A program made the position numbers and the translations under genes. From Pseudomonas mendocina (GTDB lineage Bacteria; Pseudomonadota; Gammaproteobacteria; Pseudomonadales; Pseudomonadaceae): DNA of 64,000 bases. The number at the start of each line of letters is the position of its first letter. The first letter of the stretch is position 1. Shown here piece after piece: positions 42,786-53,934 of the stretch. The notes below the pieces were generated by a model. That model made no database searches and was not told the DNA's origin. It saw nothing but the letters and a program-made list of their open reading frames with translations. The DNA is taken from the NCBI RefSeq assembly GCF_900636545.1, contig NZ_LR134290.1, positions 930,001-994,000 of the forward strand, read 5' to 3'.

Positions 42786-42931
42786 TTAGAGGCTGTTCAC
42801 CAGCTGCTGCGCGTCGGCGCTACTGCGTTAAAAATAAGCTCGGAATGCTCATTTACCACCTGTAAACTCCGCTTCCTCGCTTGTTTTTGCCTTGTATCGC
42901 TCTAGCTCGCTAGATCGTGAATAGGTTCTTA
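42786..42931. repeat. Fold-back repeat element at the glyA 3' end
   Basis: A 146-bp element with imperfect terminal inverted repeats: TTAGAGGCTGTTCAC at 42786-42800 against GTGAATAGGTTCTTA at 42917-42931 (11 of 15). Inside, CTGCGTTAAAAA (42823) and ATGCTCATTTAC (42845) are shared exactly with the element at 57572-57761. Its right end contains the stop codon of glyA (42929-42931). No coding capacity; MITE-like or extended REP family. Confidence 0.65.
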
Positions 42932-44182
42932 GTTGGCGTAGACCGGGAACTTCGCGCACAGCGCCTTGACCTGCTCGCGCACGCGTCCTTCGACTTCATC
43001 GTTGCCGATGTTGGCCAGCACTTCGCAGATCCAGCCCGCCAGTTGACGGCACTCGTCTTCCTTGAAGCCACGAGTGGTCACGGCCGGGGTGCCGATACGC
43101 AGGCCGGAGGTGACGAACGGCGAGCGCGGGTCGTTCGGCACGCTGTTCTTGTTCACGGTGATAAAGGCGCGGCCGAGGGCTGCGTCGGCATCCTTACCGG
43201 TGATGTCCTGCTTGATCAGCGAGAGCAGGAACAGGTGGTTCTCGGTGCCGCCGGAAACAACGTCGTAGCCATTGTCGATGAACACCTGGGCCATGGTCTG
43301 GGCGTTCTTGATCACCTGCGCCTGGTAAGCCTTGAACTCAGGCTGCAGCGCTTCCTTGAAGCACACGGCCTTGGCGGCGATGACGTGCTCCAGCGGGCCG
43401 CCCTGGCCGCCCGGGAATACCGCGGAGTTGAACTTCTTCTCCAGCTCTTCGTTCTTGCGCGCCAGGATCAGGCCGCCGCGCGGGCCGCGCAGGGTCTTGT
43501 GGGTGGTGGTGGTGACCACGTCGGCGAACGGTACCGGGTTAGGGTACAGGCCGGCAGCGACCAGGCCTGCCACGTGCGCCATGTCGACGAACAGGTAGGC
43601 ACCGACCTTGTCGGCGATGGCGCGGAAGCGCGGGAAGTCCAGCACCTGCGAATAGGCGCTGAAGCCGGCGATGATCATCTTCGGCTTGTGCTCGACTGCC
43701 AGGCGCTCGACTTCGTCATAGTCGATCAGGCCGGCGTCGGTGATTCCGTACTGCACGGCGTTGTAGATCTTGCCGGAGAAGCTGACGCTGGCGCCGTGGG
43801 TCAGGTGGCCGCCGTGGGCCAGGCTCATGCCCAGCACGGTGTCACCAGCGTTGAGCAGGGCCATGTACACGGCGCTGTTGGCCTGGCTGCCGGAGTGCGG
43901 CTGGACGTTGGCGTAGTCGGCGCCGAACAGCTCCTTGGCGCGGTCGATGGCGAGTTGCTCGACCACGTCGACGTACTCGCAACCACCGTAGTAGCGCTTG
44001 CCCGGGTAGCCTTCGGCGTACTTGTTGGTCAGCACGCTGCCTTGGGCTTCCATCACCGCCGGGCTGGTGTAGTTTTCCGAGGCGATCAGCTCGATGTGCT
44101 CTTCCTGGCGCTGGGCTTCCTGCTCCATTGCGGCAAAGAGTTCGGCGTCAAAACGAGCGAGGGTCAAATCACGGCTGAACAT
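42929..44182 (-). CDS. glyA: Serine hydroxymethyltransferase
   Basis: A 417-residue PLP enzyme interconverting serine and glycine with tetrahydrofolate, the main source of one-carbon units. It has the canonical folate/PLP residues: [13 protein letters not shown] near residue 56, [11 protein letters not shown] near 121, and the PLP lysine in [14 protein letters not shown] near 229. It starts at ATG 44182. Its TAA stop lies in the terminal repeat of a fold-back element. It gives a useful reference for the divergent SHMT-like protein at 35437-36615. Confidence 0.97.
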   Translation of the reverse strand: MFSRDLTLARFDAELFAAMEQEAQRQEEHIELIASENYTSPAVMEAQGSVLTNKYAEGYPGKRYYGGCEYVDVVEQLAIDRAKELFGADYANVQPHSGSQANSAVYMALLNAGDTVLGMSLAHGGHLTHGASVSFSGKIYNAVQYGITDAGLIDYDEVERLAVEHKPKMIIAGFSAYSQVLDFPRFRAIADKVGAYLFVDMAHVAGLVAAGLYPNPVPFADVVTTTTHKTLRGPRGGLILARKNEELEKKFNSAVFPGGQGGPLEHVIAAKAVCFKEALQPEFKAYQAQVIKNAQTMAQVFIDNGYDVVSGGTENHLFLLSLIKQDITGKDADAALGRAFITVNKNSVPNDPRSPFVTSGLRIGTPAVTTRGFKEDECRQLAGWICEVLANIGNDEVEGRVREQVKALCAKFPVYAN

Positions 44183-44343
44183 GGCGGTCCCCTGAAATCA
44201 GCTGGGCGGTGGAAAGAGGGGGCGGATTCTACCGCAAAGGTCGCATTCAGGCATATGAAGGTCGGTCATGAGCCTGACGAAAGACCTTCATTCGAGATTT
44301 TGCTGCGATTGGCTGCGTGACGGGTCGCTAGAGGGCTGCCTGC

Positions 44344-47300
44344 CTAGCTGAGTATGAACAGCGCCGCACCGCCGAACTGGACGCTGAATTGGCGCGCCTG
44401 CATCGGCCTGCCGAGCAGGTAGCCCTGTACTTCGTCGCAGCCATGCTCGCGCAGGAATTCCAGCTGGGCATGACTTTCCACGCCTTCGGCGATCACCATC
44501 ATGTTCAGGCTGTGCGCCATGGCGATGATTGCGCGGGCGATCTGCGCATCCTGCTCGCCATCAGGCAAGCCGTCGACGAAGCTGCGGTCGATCTTCAACA
44601 CATCGATGGGGAACTGCTTGAGGTAGTTCAGCGACGAGTAGCCGGTGCCGAAATCGTCCACCGCGATGCACAGGCCAAGGCGCTTGAGCTCGTTGAGGGT
44701 CTGCATCGCACTGGAAACGTCACGCATCAGGATGCTTTCGGTCAGCTCCACTTCCAGGCACGCCGGGGCTACCCCAGTCCTTTCCAGGATGGTGGCGATA
44801 CGCGCTGTCAGATCGCCCTCGCCGAACTGACGGGCGGACAGATTGACCGAGACCTTGGGGATGCGGATCTTTTCCTCGTGCCAGGCCTTGAGCTGCCTGC
44901 ACGCTTCTTCGAGCACCCACTCACCGACCTGCACCACCAGACCAAGCTCCTCCAGCACCGGGATGAACTCATCCGGAGGCACCAGGCCGCGGGTCGGATG
45001 ATTCCAGCGTAGCAGCGCTTCGACTCCGGTGAGGCGGCGACCATCGCCGGAGAACTGCGGTTGGTAATGCAGCACGAACTGGCCCTGCTCCTGGGCGTGG
45101 CGCAGGTCGCTTTCCAGCTCCAGGCGTTCCAGGGCACTGGCGTTCATGTCGGCCTGGTAGAACTGGAAGTTGTTCTTGCCCCGCTCCTTGGCGTGGTACA
45201 TGGCGGTGTCGGCGTTCTTCATCAGCTGGCTCAGTTCGTTGCCGTCCTGCGGGGCGAGGGCGATACCGATACTGGCGGTGACGAAGAACTCGCGGCCTTC
45301 GAGGACGAAGGGGCGGGCCAGGCTGGAGAGAATCTGCTCGGCAACATGAATGGCGCGATTCAGCGCGCCCTCACGGGTGGCGCGTGGCTGCAGCAGCAGG
45401 GTGAATTCGTCACCGCCCATGCGTGCCACGGTGTCGTCGCCGTCGACGCAGGCGGACAGGCGCACGGCCACGTCCTTGAGCATGCGGTCGCCAGCGGCAT
45501 GGCCGAGCGAATCGTTGATCGGCTTGAAGCGGTCGAGGTCGAGGAACATCAACACCACCCACTCGTTATGCCGTTCGGCATGCTGCAGGGCGCTGTGCAG
45601 GCGATCCTGGAACAGGGTGCGGTTGGGCAGGTGGGTCAGGGCATCGTAGTAGGCCAGGCGATGGATGCGTTGCTCGCTGGCCTTGCGCTCGCTGATATCG
45701 CTGAAGAAGCACACGTAGCTGACCAGGTCGCCTTCCTCGTCATGCACCGCGGTGATGCCGACCCAGGCCGGGAAATTCTCTCCGCCCTTGCGTTTGAGCC
45801 ACACCTCGCCCTCCCAGCTGCCGCGCTGGTTGAGCTGGCCGAGGATGTACTGCATATGGGTGGCCTGCTGGCGGTCGGCGGTGAGCATGCCGGGCAACTG
45901 GTCGAGCACCTGGCCGGCCGAATAGCCGCTGACGCGGCTGAACGCCTTGTTGACCTGGACGATATAGCCGGCCGGATCGGTGACCAGAATCGCCGCGGTG
46001 GAGTGTTCGAAAACCGTAGCGGCCATGCGCAGGTCTTTCTCCGCGCGGCGTTGTTGGCTGATGTCGCGGCCGACGCCAAGGATGCCTTCGAAGCGGCCGC
46101 TCTCGTCCCACATCAGCACCAGGCGCAGCTCCACCGGAATCTTGTGGCCATCGGCGCGCAGGCAGTCGAAGACGAACAGTTGATCCGGCAGTTCGTCGCG
46201 CAGGCGATTGAGGCGATCGCGCTCGCCGAGCGCATCGCGGATGCGTTCGAGGAGCAGGTTCAGGCCTTCCAGCTGCTGCGGGTTGGCCGCCAGGCTGTAG
46301 AAACTATTGGCGATCACCCAGTTGACGGAATAGCCGAGCACCGGCTCCACCGAAGGGCTGACGTAATTGAGGTTAAGCGCGCTGTCGGTGGAAAAGATCA
46401 CATCGCTGATGCTTTCGGCCAGCAGGCGATAGCGCTGTTCACTGTCGCGCAGCGACTGGTTGCGCTCGATCTGCTCGGTGATGTCCTTGGCTACGCCGAT
46501 AAGGCGGCTGACGCGACCATGATCATCGCGCGCCAGGGCCTGCTCGCGGATGCTGAACCAGTGCCATTGGCCATTACGATGACGCCAGCGCAGTACCGAC
46601 TCGAGCAACAGGCCATCGCCGACCACTTTTTGCAGGTTACGGATGCGCCAGTAGTATTCGGCATCGTCCGGGTGAAGCACCTGCACCCAGAAATCCTCGC
46701 GCATGGCACGCAACTCAGCTTTGCTGTAGCCCAGTTGCAGGCCCAGGCTATGGTTGCTGAACAGGACCTGGCGGTTCTGCATGTCATGTACATAAAGGAG
46801 GTCGGGCACCGAACGCACGACCTCCGACCAGAAGCGCTCGCGCTCGATCAGTGACAGCTCGATGCGCTTGCGGCTGGTGATGTCGCTGATGCTCAGGGTG
46901 ACGGCCTGATAATCCTGAATCATTTCCGGCAGGCGCAGTACCAGCCAGACGTGACGCTGCAGCCCCTGTGCGGTGACCAACTGGGTTTCCAGTTCCACTA
47001 GATTGGGGCCTTCGATCACGGCCACAGCCAGGCGATAGCGCAGGTCGTCCTGCTGAACAGGGCCGTTGTCGATCAGTTGCTGCCAGGCCTGCTCGGTGCT
47101 CTTCACGCCGAGCAGATTGAGTGCGACCTGGTTGGCTTCGGTAATGCGCAGTTGCTCGATCAGCAGCTCCTGATGCTCGGCATCGGCTCGCAGCCAGCGC
47201 TGCAGGCCCGCTGCGTCACGGAGCTTGTGCTGCAGCAACAGGCTGCGTACACCGGATAGATCGAGCACGCACAGTGCCACGCCGGTGCCTTCGAAGATGT

Positions 47301-48561
47301 CCTGGTAACGCCTGCGGGTTTCCTGCAGCACGCGCATGGCCTGTTGCTCGTCGGTCACGTCGCGCAGCACCCAGACGTAGCCGGCCTGGCGCCCGATTTC
47401 GCTGATATCGCTGCGGGTCACGGCGAACAGGCGCGCGCGTCCCTCGCTTTCCACTCGGACCAGCTCCGGTCCCAGATCATTGGCCTGCGGGCTGTTGAGC
47501 AGCAGTGGGTCAAGATCTGGCAGCAAATCCAGCAGGTACATGTCCCATGCCGCTTCGCTGCTGAGGCCGAACAGGGCCTCGGCCTGGGGGTTCAGGTAGC
47601 GCAACTTGCCGTCGGCCTGGGTCACCAGAATGCGCTCTTCGACGGCGCCGAGAGCGCTGGCAGCCTGGCGCAGCGAGCGGCGTGACTCGGTGTTCAGGCG
47701 TTGCAGGCGGCGTTGCTCGCGTTGCAGGCCGTACAGGGCCGCCAAGGTGAGCAGGCTGCACAGGGCGAACAGCAGGAACTTGCCGGCCAGGGTCGGCATC
47801 AGCTCGTTGCCGGCGCGATCGGCATCGAACAAGGCGCGTAACTGCCAATCGCTGCCGGGCAGGGCGATCAGTTCCAGGCTTTGCGCCTGCTCCGCAGCAG
47901 TGACCGGGGCGATGAAGCCGCCAGCCTGCTGCAGGCCGTCGGCACGGGCGATCACTCGCTGGCTCTGCAAATCCTCGAGCAGCCATAGGTATTCGCTCTG
48001 GTGCTGTTCGCGCAGCCAGTCGCGCAGTGCACTGGCGCGCATACGCAAGATGCGCAGACTGTCGTCGGGCTGGCGCAGCAGCAGGTAGATCACACCGCCA
48101 TCCAGTGCGCTGAACGCGAAGTGGTAAGGCGCCGAGCCACTGCGTTGTTGCAGGCTGCGAATGAAGCTGAGGTCGCGTGACGCGCTGTCGCTGTCGGCCA
48201 GCAACTGCCCGTTGGCATCGAGCCAGGCCACGCTGCCCAGCGTCGGAAATATACTGCGCAGTGTCGCGAGCACGTCGCTGCCGTCGCCGGCGTGCGCCGG
48301 GCTGTTTTGCAGCATCGCCTGGCCTGCCTGTGCTTTCAGGCGCATGTTCAGGCTTACATGCTTGGCCAACTGGCCGGCGTAACCCTCGCTCAGTTGCCTC
48401 TGATTATCGAGCAACTGGCGATATTCCTGCGTCAACTGCCAGGCCAGCAAGCCCAGAATCGCCAGCACCAACACTACCAGGGCGCGTCTCAGCGCTACGC
48501 GGTGCTTCGGTGCGCGCGACTCGCCCGGAGAGGATGAAGGCAGGGATGAGGGGGTCGACAC
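44344..48561 (-). CDS. Multi-PAS GGDEF-EAL c-di-GMP signalling protein
   Basis: A 1405-residue inner-membrane sensor. Helices lie near residues 25-45 and 265-287 and flank a periplasmic region. About five PAS/PAC units follow (roughly 295-990; for example LRDVTDEQQAM, IGVAKDITEQIERN, LGVGRDISQQRR, CFFSDISERKAS). The GGDEF motif is intact at 1049-1053, but the inhibitory RxxD position before it reads DGDD, so product inhibition is probably lost. The EAL domain is intact: EALLR from E1181, NLSARQF, ELTES, DDFGTGYSS. It can therefore make and break c-di-GMP in principle. The start is GTG at 48561 and no better ATG is nearby. Confidence 0.93.
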   Translation of the reverse strand: MSTPSSLPSSSPGESRAPKHRVALRRALVVLVLAILGLLAWQLTQEYRQLLDNQRQLSEGYAGQLAKHVSLNMRLKAQAGQAMLQNSPAHAGDGSDVLATLRSIFPTLGSVAWLDANGQLLADSDSASRDLSFIRSLQQRSGSAPYHFAFSALDGGVIYLLLRQPDDSLRILRMRASALRDWLREQHQSEYLWLLEDLQSQRVIARADGLQQAGGFIAPVTAAEQAQSLELIALPGSDWQLRALFDADRAGNELMPTLAGKFLLFALCSLLTLAALYGLQREQRRLQRLNTESRRSLRQAASALGAVEERILVTQADGKLRYLNPQAEALFGLSSEAAWDMYLLDLLPDLDPLLLNSPQANDLGPELVRVESEGRARLFAVTRSDISEIGRQAGYVWVLRDVTDEQQAMRVLQETRRRYQDIFEGTGVALCVLDLSGVRSLLLQHKLRDAAGLQRWLRADAEHQELLIEQLRITEANQVALNLLGVKSTEQAWQQLIDNGPVQQDDLRYRLAVAVIEGPNLVELETQLVTAQGLQRHVWLVLRLPEMIQDYQAVTLSISDITSRKRIELSLIERERFWSEVVRSVPDLLYVHDMQNRQVLFSNHSLGLQLGYSKAELRAMREDFWVQVLHPDDAEYYWRIRNLQKVVGDGLLLESVLRWRHRNGQWHWFSIREQALARDDHGRVSRLIGVAKDITEQIERNQSLRDSEQRYRLLAESISDVIFSTDSALNLNYVSPSVEPVLGYSVNWVIANSFYSLAANPQQLEGLNLLLERIRDALGERDRLNRLRDELPDQLFVFDCLRADGHKIPVELRLVLMWDESGRFEGILGVGRDISQQRRAEKDLRMAATVFEHSTAAILVTDPAGYIVQVNKAFSRVSGYSAGQVLDQLPGMLTADRQQATHMQYILGQLNQRGSWEGEVWLKRKGGENFPAWVGITAVHDEEGDLVSYVCFFSDISERKASEQRIHRLAYYDALTHLPNRTLFQDRLHSALQHAERHNEWVVLMFLDLDRFKPINDSLGHAAGDRMLKDVAVRLSACVDGDDTVARMGGDEFTLLLQPRATREGALNRAIHVAEQILSSLARPFVLEGREFFVTASIGIALAPQDGNELSQLMKNADTAMYHAKERGKNNFQFYQADMNASALERLELESDLRHAQEQGQFVLHYQPQFSGDGRRLTGVEALLRWNHPTRGLVPPDEFIPVLEELGLVVQVGEWVLEEACRQLKAWHEEKIRIPKVSVNLSARQFGEGDLTARIATILERTGVAPACLEVELTESILMRDVSSAMQTLNELKRLGLCIAVDDFGTGYSSLNYLKQFPIDVLKIDRSFVDGLPDGEQDAQIARAIIAMAHSLNMMVIAEGVESHAQLEFLREHGCDEVQGYLLGRPMQARQFSVQFGGAALFILS

Positions 48562-48972
48562 GTTCTGTGAACCTGCAGCCAGTGCTGGGCTATCTTGGAC
48601 TTCGAGACGCGCGAGCCGGCCTGTGCTCGCGAGAGCCGGGTAGAATGCCTGTAAACCTGGCCAAGTGCCAGCTGCGCCGACGAGCGTAGGTTTGCTCTGC
48701 CACGTACATTACGGTAGCTTTGCGCCGCGCGCGTGAACTGTCCGCGCGGTACTTGGCGTTCGCTCCAGCAGGGGCTATGGTCTCTGCCAACGCCCCGCTG
48801 CAGGCTTGATGAAAGCTGCCTGCAGCCGTTAACGCGGCGGCCAGGCCGACAGGCGCCAGAGGTTTGCCGCCTGGTAGACTGCAGGCGTTGCCGGTGTCGT
48901 CACTCGCAATGTCCTCGCAGTGTCTGCAAGGCCCGCCATTTCCAGCCCTTATTCTCACCAGTCAGGTTCTCC
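48562..48972. other. Divergent intergenic region between the GGDEF-EAL gene and ettA
   Basis: 411 bp without a recognisable gene. A 7-bp perfect hairpin, CGCGAGC/GCTCGCG, lies at 48610-48631. -10-like hexamers TAGAAT (48641) and TAGACT (about 48873) face ettA, but I see no convincing -35 partners. Confidence 0.5.
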
Positions 48973-50640
<1,668 letters not shown>

Positions 50641-50651
50641 GCGTCGGTCAT

Positions 50652-50680
50652 AAAAAACGGAGCCTTCGGGCTCCGTTTTT
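50652..50680 (+). terminator. Rho-independent terminator of ettA
   Basis: AAAAAACGGAGCC and GGCTCCGTTTTT form a stem closed by a TTCG tetraloop (50665-50668) and end in a T run. Confidence 0.92.
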
Positions 50681-50712
50681 CGTTGTGACGGGGTGTGGCT
50701 GGCTCCGTCTCG

Positions 50713-50766
50713 TAGGGTGCGCTGTGCGCACCGATTGCGGGGACATGGTGCGCACGGCGCACCCTA
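50713..50766. repeat. Inverted repeat of the GTAGGGTGCGC family
   Basis: TAGGGTGCGCTGTGCGCACC (50713-50732) and GGTGCGCACGGCGCACCCTA (50747-50766) are inverted with one mismatch in 20, around 14 bases. It sits between ettA and the convergent PilZ gene, ending five bases before the PilZ stop codon. Confidence 0.85.
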
Positions 50767-50771
50767 TCTCC

Positions 50772-51104
50772 TCAGAGCTTAGCCAGTAGGCTTTCCAGCG
50801 CCTCGGCCTGGTCCTCGGCCAGGTCGATGATATGAAAGCCGGCCCAGCAATGCTGACCATCGGCGCCGGGGCGGCTCCACAGGCAATCGGCGCCCAGGCG
50901 AACTTCCTGAACCTCGGCAGTACTGGAGGTGCAGACCAGGCGGCATTCCAGCACGGCGTCGGCCGTATGTGGCGTATCGCTGAACAGCATGAAGCCATCG
51001 GCGGACAGGTCGACGATGCGGCCCAGGCGCTGCCCGCTGTTGAGGTCGAAGACCTCCAGCTGCATTTCGGTGCCATGGCGGCTGTGTTGGCGACGCTCTT
51101 CCAT
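50772..51104 (-). CDS. PilZ-domain protein
   Basis: A 110-residue single PilZ domain with both c-di-GMP-binding motifs: RRQHSR near residue 4 (RxxxR) and DLSADG near 33 (D/N-x-S-x-x-G). It is the last gene behind the DUF1631 gene (9 bp apart, same strand), with GAGGA before its ATG. Shared expression suggests that the two proteins act together in c-di-GMP responses (inference). Confidence 0.9.
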   Translation of the reverse strand: MEERRQHSRHGTEMQLEVFDLNSGQRLGRIVDLSADGFMLFSDTPHTADAVLECRLVCTSSTAEVQEVRLGADCLWSRPGADGQHCWAGFHIIDLAEDQAEALESLLAKL

Positions 51105-51113
51105 GGAAGGTCC

Positions 51114-53438
51114 TCAGCGGGGTTCGGCTGTGCGTCCGGTGAAACGCTGCAGCACACGATAAATGGCGGTCAGTGCACGATCCACCAGCGGGGTCGCGCG
51201 TTCGGGGGTGACGATGCGGGCCAGGCCTTGCTCCATTTCGCTGGCCAGCAGGGTCAGCGGCTTGATCGCCACGCGTTGGCCGCTGTTGTCGACGAACATG
51301 TAGTTATGCGTGGTCGGGCTGAACCAGGAGAGCTTGAGCACGCGACTCTTGTCGCCTTCGATGAATTCGAACCAGGTGCCGAACTCGACGTTGACCAGCT
51401 CCTTGGCCAAGGTTTGGGCACGGGCCGAGAGCTTGCAGCGTGACGGCGCCTGGCGAGCCAGGTCGGCATCTTCGCCGAGCATGGCGCCCAGCGGGCTTTC
51501 CGGCAGAATTGGCTTGAGCTGCGCCGCCAGTTGCGGCTGTTTGGCCTGCACCGCGTGCTGGCAGGCCACCAGGTCCTGAAGCAGGCGGCGGATACCGTCT
51601 TCGTGGTAGCCGCCGAGCAGCTCCAGCCCCTTGCGTAGCTCGCTGAGCATCGGCACGCGCATATCCTGCAGGCGTTGCTTGTCGTTGTCGCAAAGCGGTG
51701 TACCGCTCCAGGCCAGTTGCTCGGCGACCTCGCAGGCGCGCTGCCACTCCACACTTTGCTCGCCATGGCGCAGCAGCACGAAGACCAGCACGTCGGCCCA
51801 GGTCAGCTCGAGGAAATTGCGGATGATCGCCGGCAGGTCGCGCTGGCCCACGCAACGCTGGATCACCTCCAGCGCCTGCTCGCGTGCGCCGAGCAGGCGG
51901 TCACGGCCCTTGGCCGCCTCGACCGCGCGGCGTTCGCGTAGCTCGACCTTGTGGCGCAGCGTGACGACGTACTCGTTGAACTCTTCGAGCAGGCTGTCGA
52001 ACAGCCCCAGGTCGCCGTTGAAACCGTGGATGACCCGCTCGACCACCCAGTGCATCTTGGCCAGCAGGCCGCGTTCGTCGCCTTCATTGCCATACAGCAC
52101 GCCGGCCTGGGCCATGGCGTTGAGCAGGCGCCTGGCCGGGTGGTGATGTTGGGTGAACAGGGCCTTGTCCAGCAGGGCGATCTTCAGATAGGGCGTGTGC
52201 AGGTGCGACAGGGCTGTCTTGCAGGCGTCCGGCAGGTTCTCGTCATCGAGAATGAAGTCGAACAGCATGCCGACCAGGTCGATCACGTCTGCTTCCTGGT
52301 CGGCCACCTTGCTGTCGCCCGGCAGGCTGCTGTGCGCCTCAAGCTGCTGCTGCAGGGCGGCCTTGAGGCCTTCTACCGGCTGTGGTTTGTGCAGGCGCTG
52401 AGCCAGTTCGTTGGCCGACTGCTGCTGCATGCGGTTGAGTGCGGAGAGCAACTCGCTGGCGCTGTAGGTCCGGCTGGCCTCGCGCGGGGAGAAACTGACG
52501 ATGCTGCGTGTGCCGCCTAGCAGCGGGGCTTCCGGGTGACTGTGGCGATGCTCGTCGAGCAGGCTGGATAGGCCGCTGAATAGCGCGCCCGGGTCGCTCG
52601 GCGGCGGTGCGCTGAGGTCCAGATCGAGTAGCGCCGGTTCTGCGGTGGGGGGGGCCGTAACCGGCCTGCCCGGCGTCTGCTGCCTGTTGGCCGGCACTTC
52701 CTGTCTGGGCGCAGCGGGTCGGCTCGCGCTCGGATTGACCTGGGCGCTGTACTTGAGGTTTGGCAGCACGCCGGCATCGATCAGGCGTTGGTTGAGCGCA
52801 CCATAGAGTGAATCCAGGCTCTGCATGACATGCCGGTCGAAGAGCATGTAGAGAATGGTCTTGATCTGCAGCGGAAAAGGGCAGGGCGCCAGCGCATCGC
52901 GAAATGCCTGGGCGATGGCTTGCGGGCCGAACGGGTTGCTGTCCTCCCCGAGCTTCTGGCCGTTATTGAGCAGGGCCAGGCGCTGATCCAGAGCGAACAG
53001 GGGCTGAGTGCAGCGCGCCTTGACCCGGCTGACCATATTGGTGACCTGCAGGGTCTCCTCGTAATCCTCGTTCTGCACCAGCGCCAATTGTTCCGGGTCT
53101 ACCTGAGCGGTCGTGGGGCTCTGCAGCTTGCCGTCGAGGAAATCGGAGAAATTGCTGGCGATCTTCTGATGGTAACTGCGCTCGATTTGCGGACGCTGCC
53201 GGCGAATTTCTCGCATGCTGTCGAAGAACAGGGTCTGCACCTTGTTGTTCTCGGCCTTTTCCGCGCATTCGAACAGGGTGTCGTCGACCTGACCGAACAC
53301 GCCGCTGAGATGCTCCGCCAGGCGGTTCATCACCAGCTTGCGGCAGGCCTGCACCAGATCGCTGAATCGCGGCTGGATGCCGCGGCTGGCGAGGCTGACG
53401 ACCTTGGGATGGGCGGGGGGCTTGTCCTGGTTACTCAT
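51114..53438 (-). CDS. DUF1631 protein
   Basis: A 774-residue cytoplasmic protein of the DUF1631 family, of unknown function. It has a helical N-terminal region (about 1-220), a Pro/Ala-rich linker (about 230-280), a long helical middle and a C-terminal small beta-rich part (VLKLSWFSPTTHNYMFVDN and GQRVAIKPL). No signal peptide or membrane helix. It is in an operon with a PilZ protein 9 bp downstream, which hints at a c-di-GMP link. It starts at ATG 53438, divergent from the tRNA operon. Confidence 0.85.
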   Translation of the reverse strand: MSNQDKPPAHPKVVSLASRGIQPRFSDLVQACRKLVMNRLAEHLSGVFGQVDDTLFECAEKAENNKVQTLFFDSMREIRRQRPQIERSYHQKIASNFSDFLDGKLQSPTTAQVDPEQLALVQNEDYEETLQVTNMVSRVKARCTQPLFALDQRLALLNNGQKLGEDSNPFGPQAIAQAFRDALAPCPFPLQIKTILYMLFDRHVMQSLDSLYGALNQRLIDAGVLPNLKYSAQVNPSASRPAAPRQEVPANRQQTPGRPVTAPPTAEPALLDLDLSAPPPSDPGALFSGLSSLLDEHRHSHPEAPLLGGTRSIVSFSPREASRTYSASELLSALNRMQQQSANELAQRLHKPQPVEGLKAALQQQLEAHSSLPGDSKVADQEADVIDLVGMLFDFILDDENLPDACKTALSHLHTPYLKIALLDKALFTQHHHPARRLLNAMAQAGVLYGNEGDERGLLAKMHWVVERVIHGFNGDLGLFDSLLEEFNEYVVTLRHKVELRERRAVEAAKGRDRLLGAREQALEVIQRCVGQRDLPAIIRNFLELTWADVLVFVLLRHGEQSVEWQRACEVAEQLAWSGTPLCDNDKQRLQDMRVPMLSELRKGLELLGGYHEDGIRRLLQDLVACQHAVQAKQPQLAAQLKPILPESPLGAMLGEDADLARQAPSRCKLSARAQTLAKELVNVEFGTWFEFIEGDKSRVLKLSWFSPTTHNYMFVDNSGQRVAIKPLTLLASEMEQGLARIVTPERATPLVDRALTAIYRVLQRFTGRTAEPR

Positions 53439-53556
53439 GGACGGTCCTGGTTGGCATCGTCGGCTGGCGCGTCCTGCACGCTGCCGCAGTTCAATGAAAC
53501 ATATAGTAGTCCATGCTCGCGCCGCAAAGCATTGTCGTAAAAGCAGTTTGCAGGGG

Positions 53557-53584
53557 TTGACAGGGAATTTTTGCTACGTAAAAT
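53557..53584 (+). promoter_or_regulatory. Strong sigma-70 promoter of the tRNA Asn-Pro-Lys operon
   Basis: TTGACA at 53557-53562, a 16-bp spacer and TAAAAT at 53579-53584, followed by the GC-rich discriminator GGCGCGCC typical of stringently controlled stable-RNA promoters. The first tRNA begins 60 bp downstream. Confidence 0.88.
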
Positions 53585-53644
53585 GGCGCGCCTCTGAAGC
53601 GGTAAAGCAAAAGCTTAAACGCGGCAGAGATGGAAGACCGAAGT

Positions 53645-53720
53645 TCCGCGATAGCTCAGTCGGTAGAGCAAATGACTGTTAATCATTGGGTCCCTGGTTC
53701 GAGTCCAGGTCGCGGAGCCA
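53645..53720 (+). tRNA. tRNA-Asn (anticodon GTT)
   Basis: A 76-nt cloverleaf: acceptor TCCGCGA/TCGCGGA, anticodon GTT at 53678-53680, T loop TTCGAGT, discriminator G and encoded CCA. First of three tRNAs in one transcript. Confidence 0.96.
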
Positions 53721-53729
53721 ACTTCCTTA

Positions 53730-53806
53730 CGGGGTATAGCGCAGTCCGGTAGCGCGCTTGCTTTGGGAGCAAGATGTCGGGAGTTCGAATCCCCCTACCC
53801 CGACCA
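53730..53806 (+). tRNA. tRNA-Pro (anticodon TGG)
   Basis: A 77-nt cloverleaf: acceptor CGGGGTA/TACCCCG, anticodon loop TTTGGGA with TGG at 53764-53766, T loop TTCGAAT, discriminator A and encoded CCA. Confidence 0.96.
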
Positions 53807-53811
53807 TATTT

Positions 53812-53887
53812 GGGTCGTTAGCTCAGTTGGTAGAGCAGTTGGCTTTTAACCAATTGGTCGTAGGTTCGAATCCTACACGACCCACCA
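53812..53887 (+). tRNA. tRNA-Lys (anticodon TTT)
   Basis: A 76-nt cloverleaf: acceptor GGGTCGT/ACGACCC, anticodon loop CTTTTAA with TTT at 53845-53847, T loop TTCGAAT, discriminator A and encoded CCA. Confidence 0.96.
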
Positions 53888-53898
53888 CCACAACGAAC

Positions 53899-53927
53899 AA
53901 GCCCGCCTAGTGCGGGCTTCTTCGTTT
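53899..53927 (+). terminator. Terminator of the tRNA operon
   Basis: AAGCCCGC and GCGGGCTT form the stem around CTAG-T, followed by CTTCGTTT. It lies eight bases before the convergent kup stop codon and may act in both directions. Confidence 0.8.
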
Positions 53928-53934
53928 CTATCGG

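Noticed and set aside
42917..44320. 467-codon open frame opposite glyA
   Set aside because: It is an antisense shadow of a strongly biased GC-rich gene; composition and lack of motifs argue against coding.
53645..53887. Genomic island boundary at the tRNA cluster
   Set aside because: Both flanks are core genes (DUF1631, kup), with no integrase and no repeat of the tRNA 3' ends seen.
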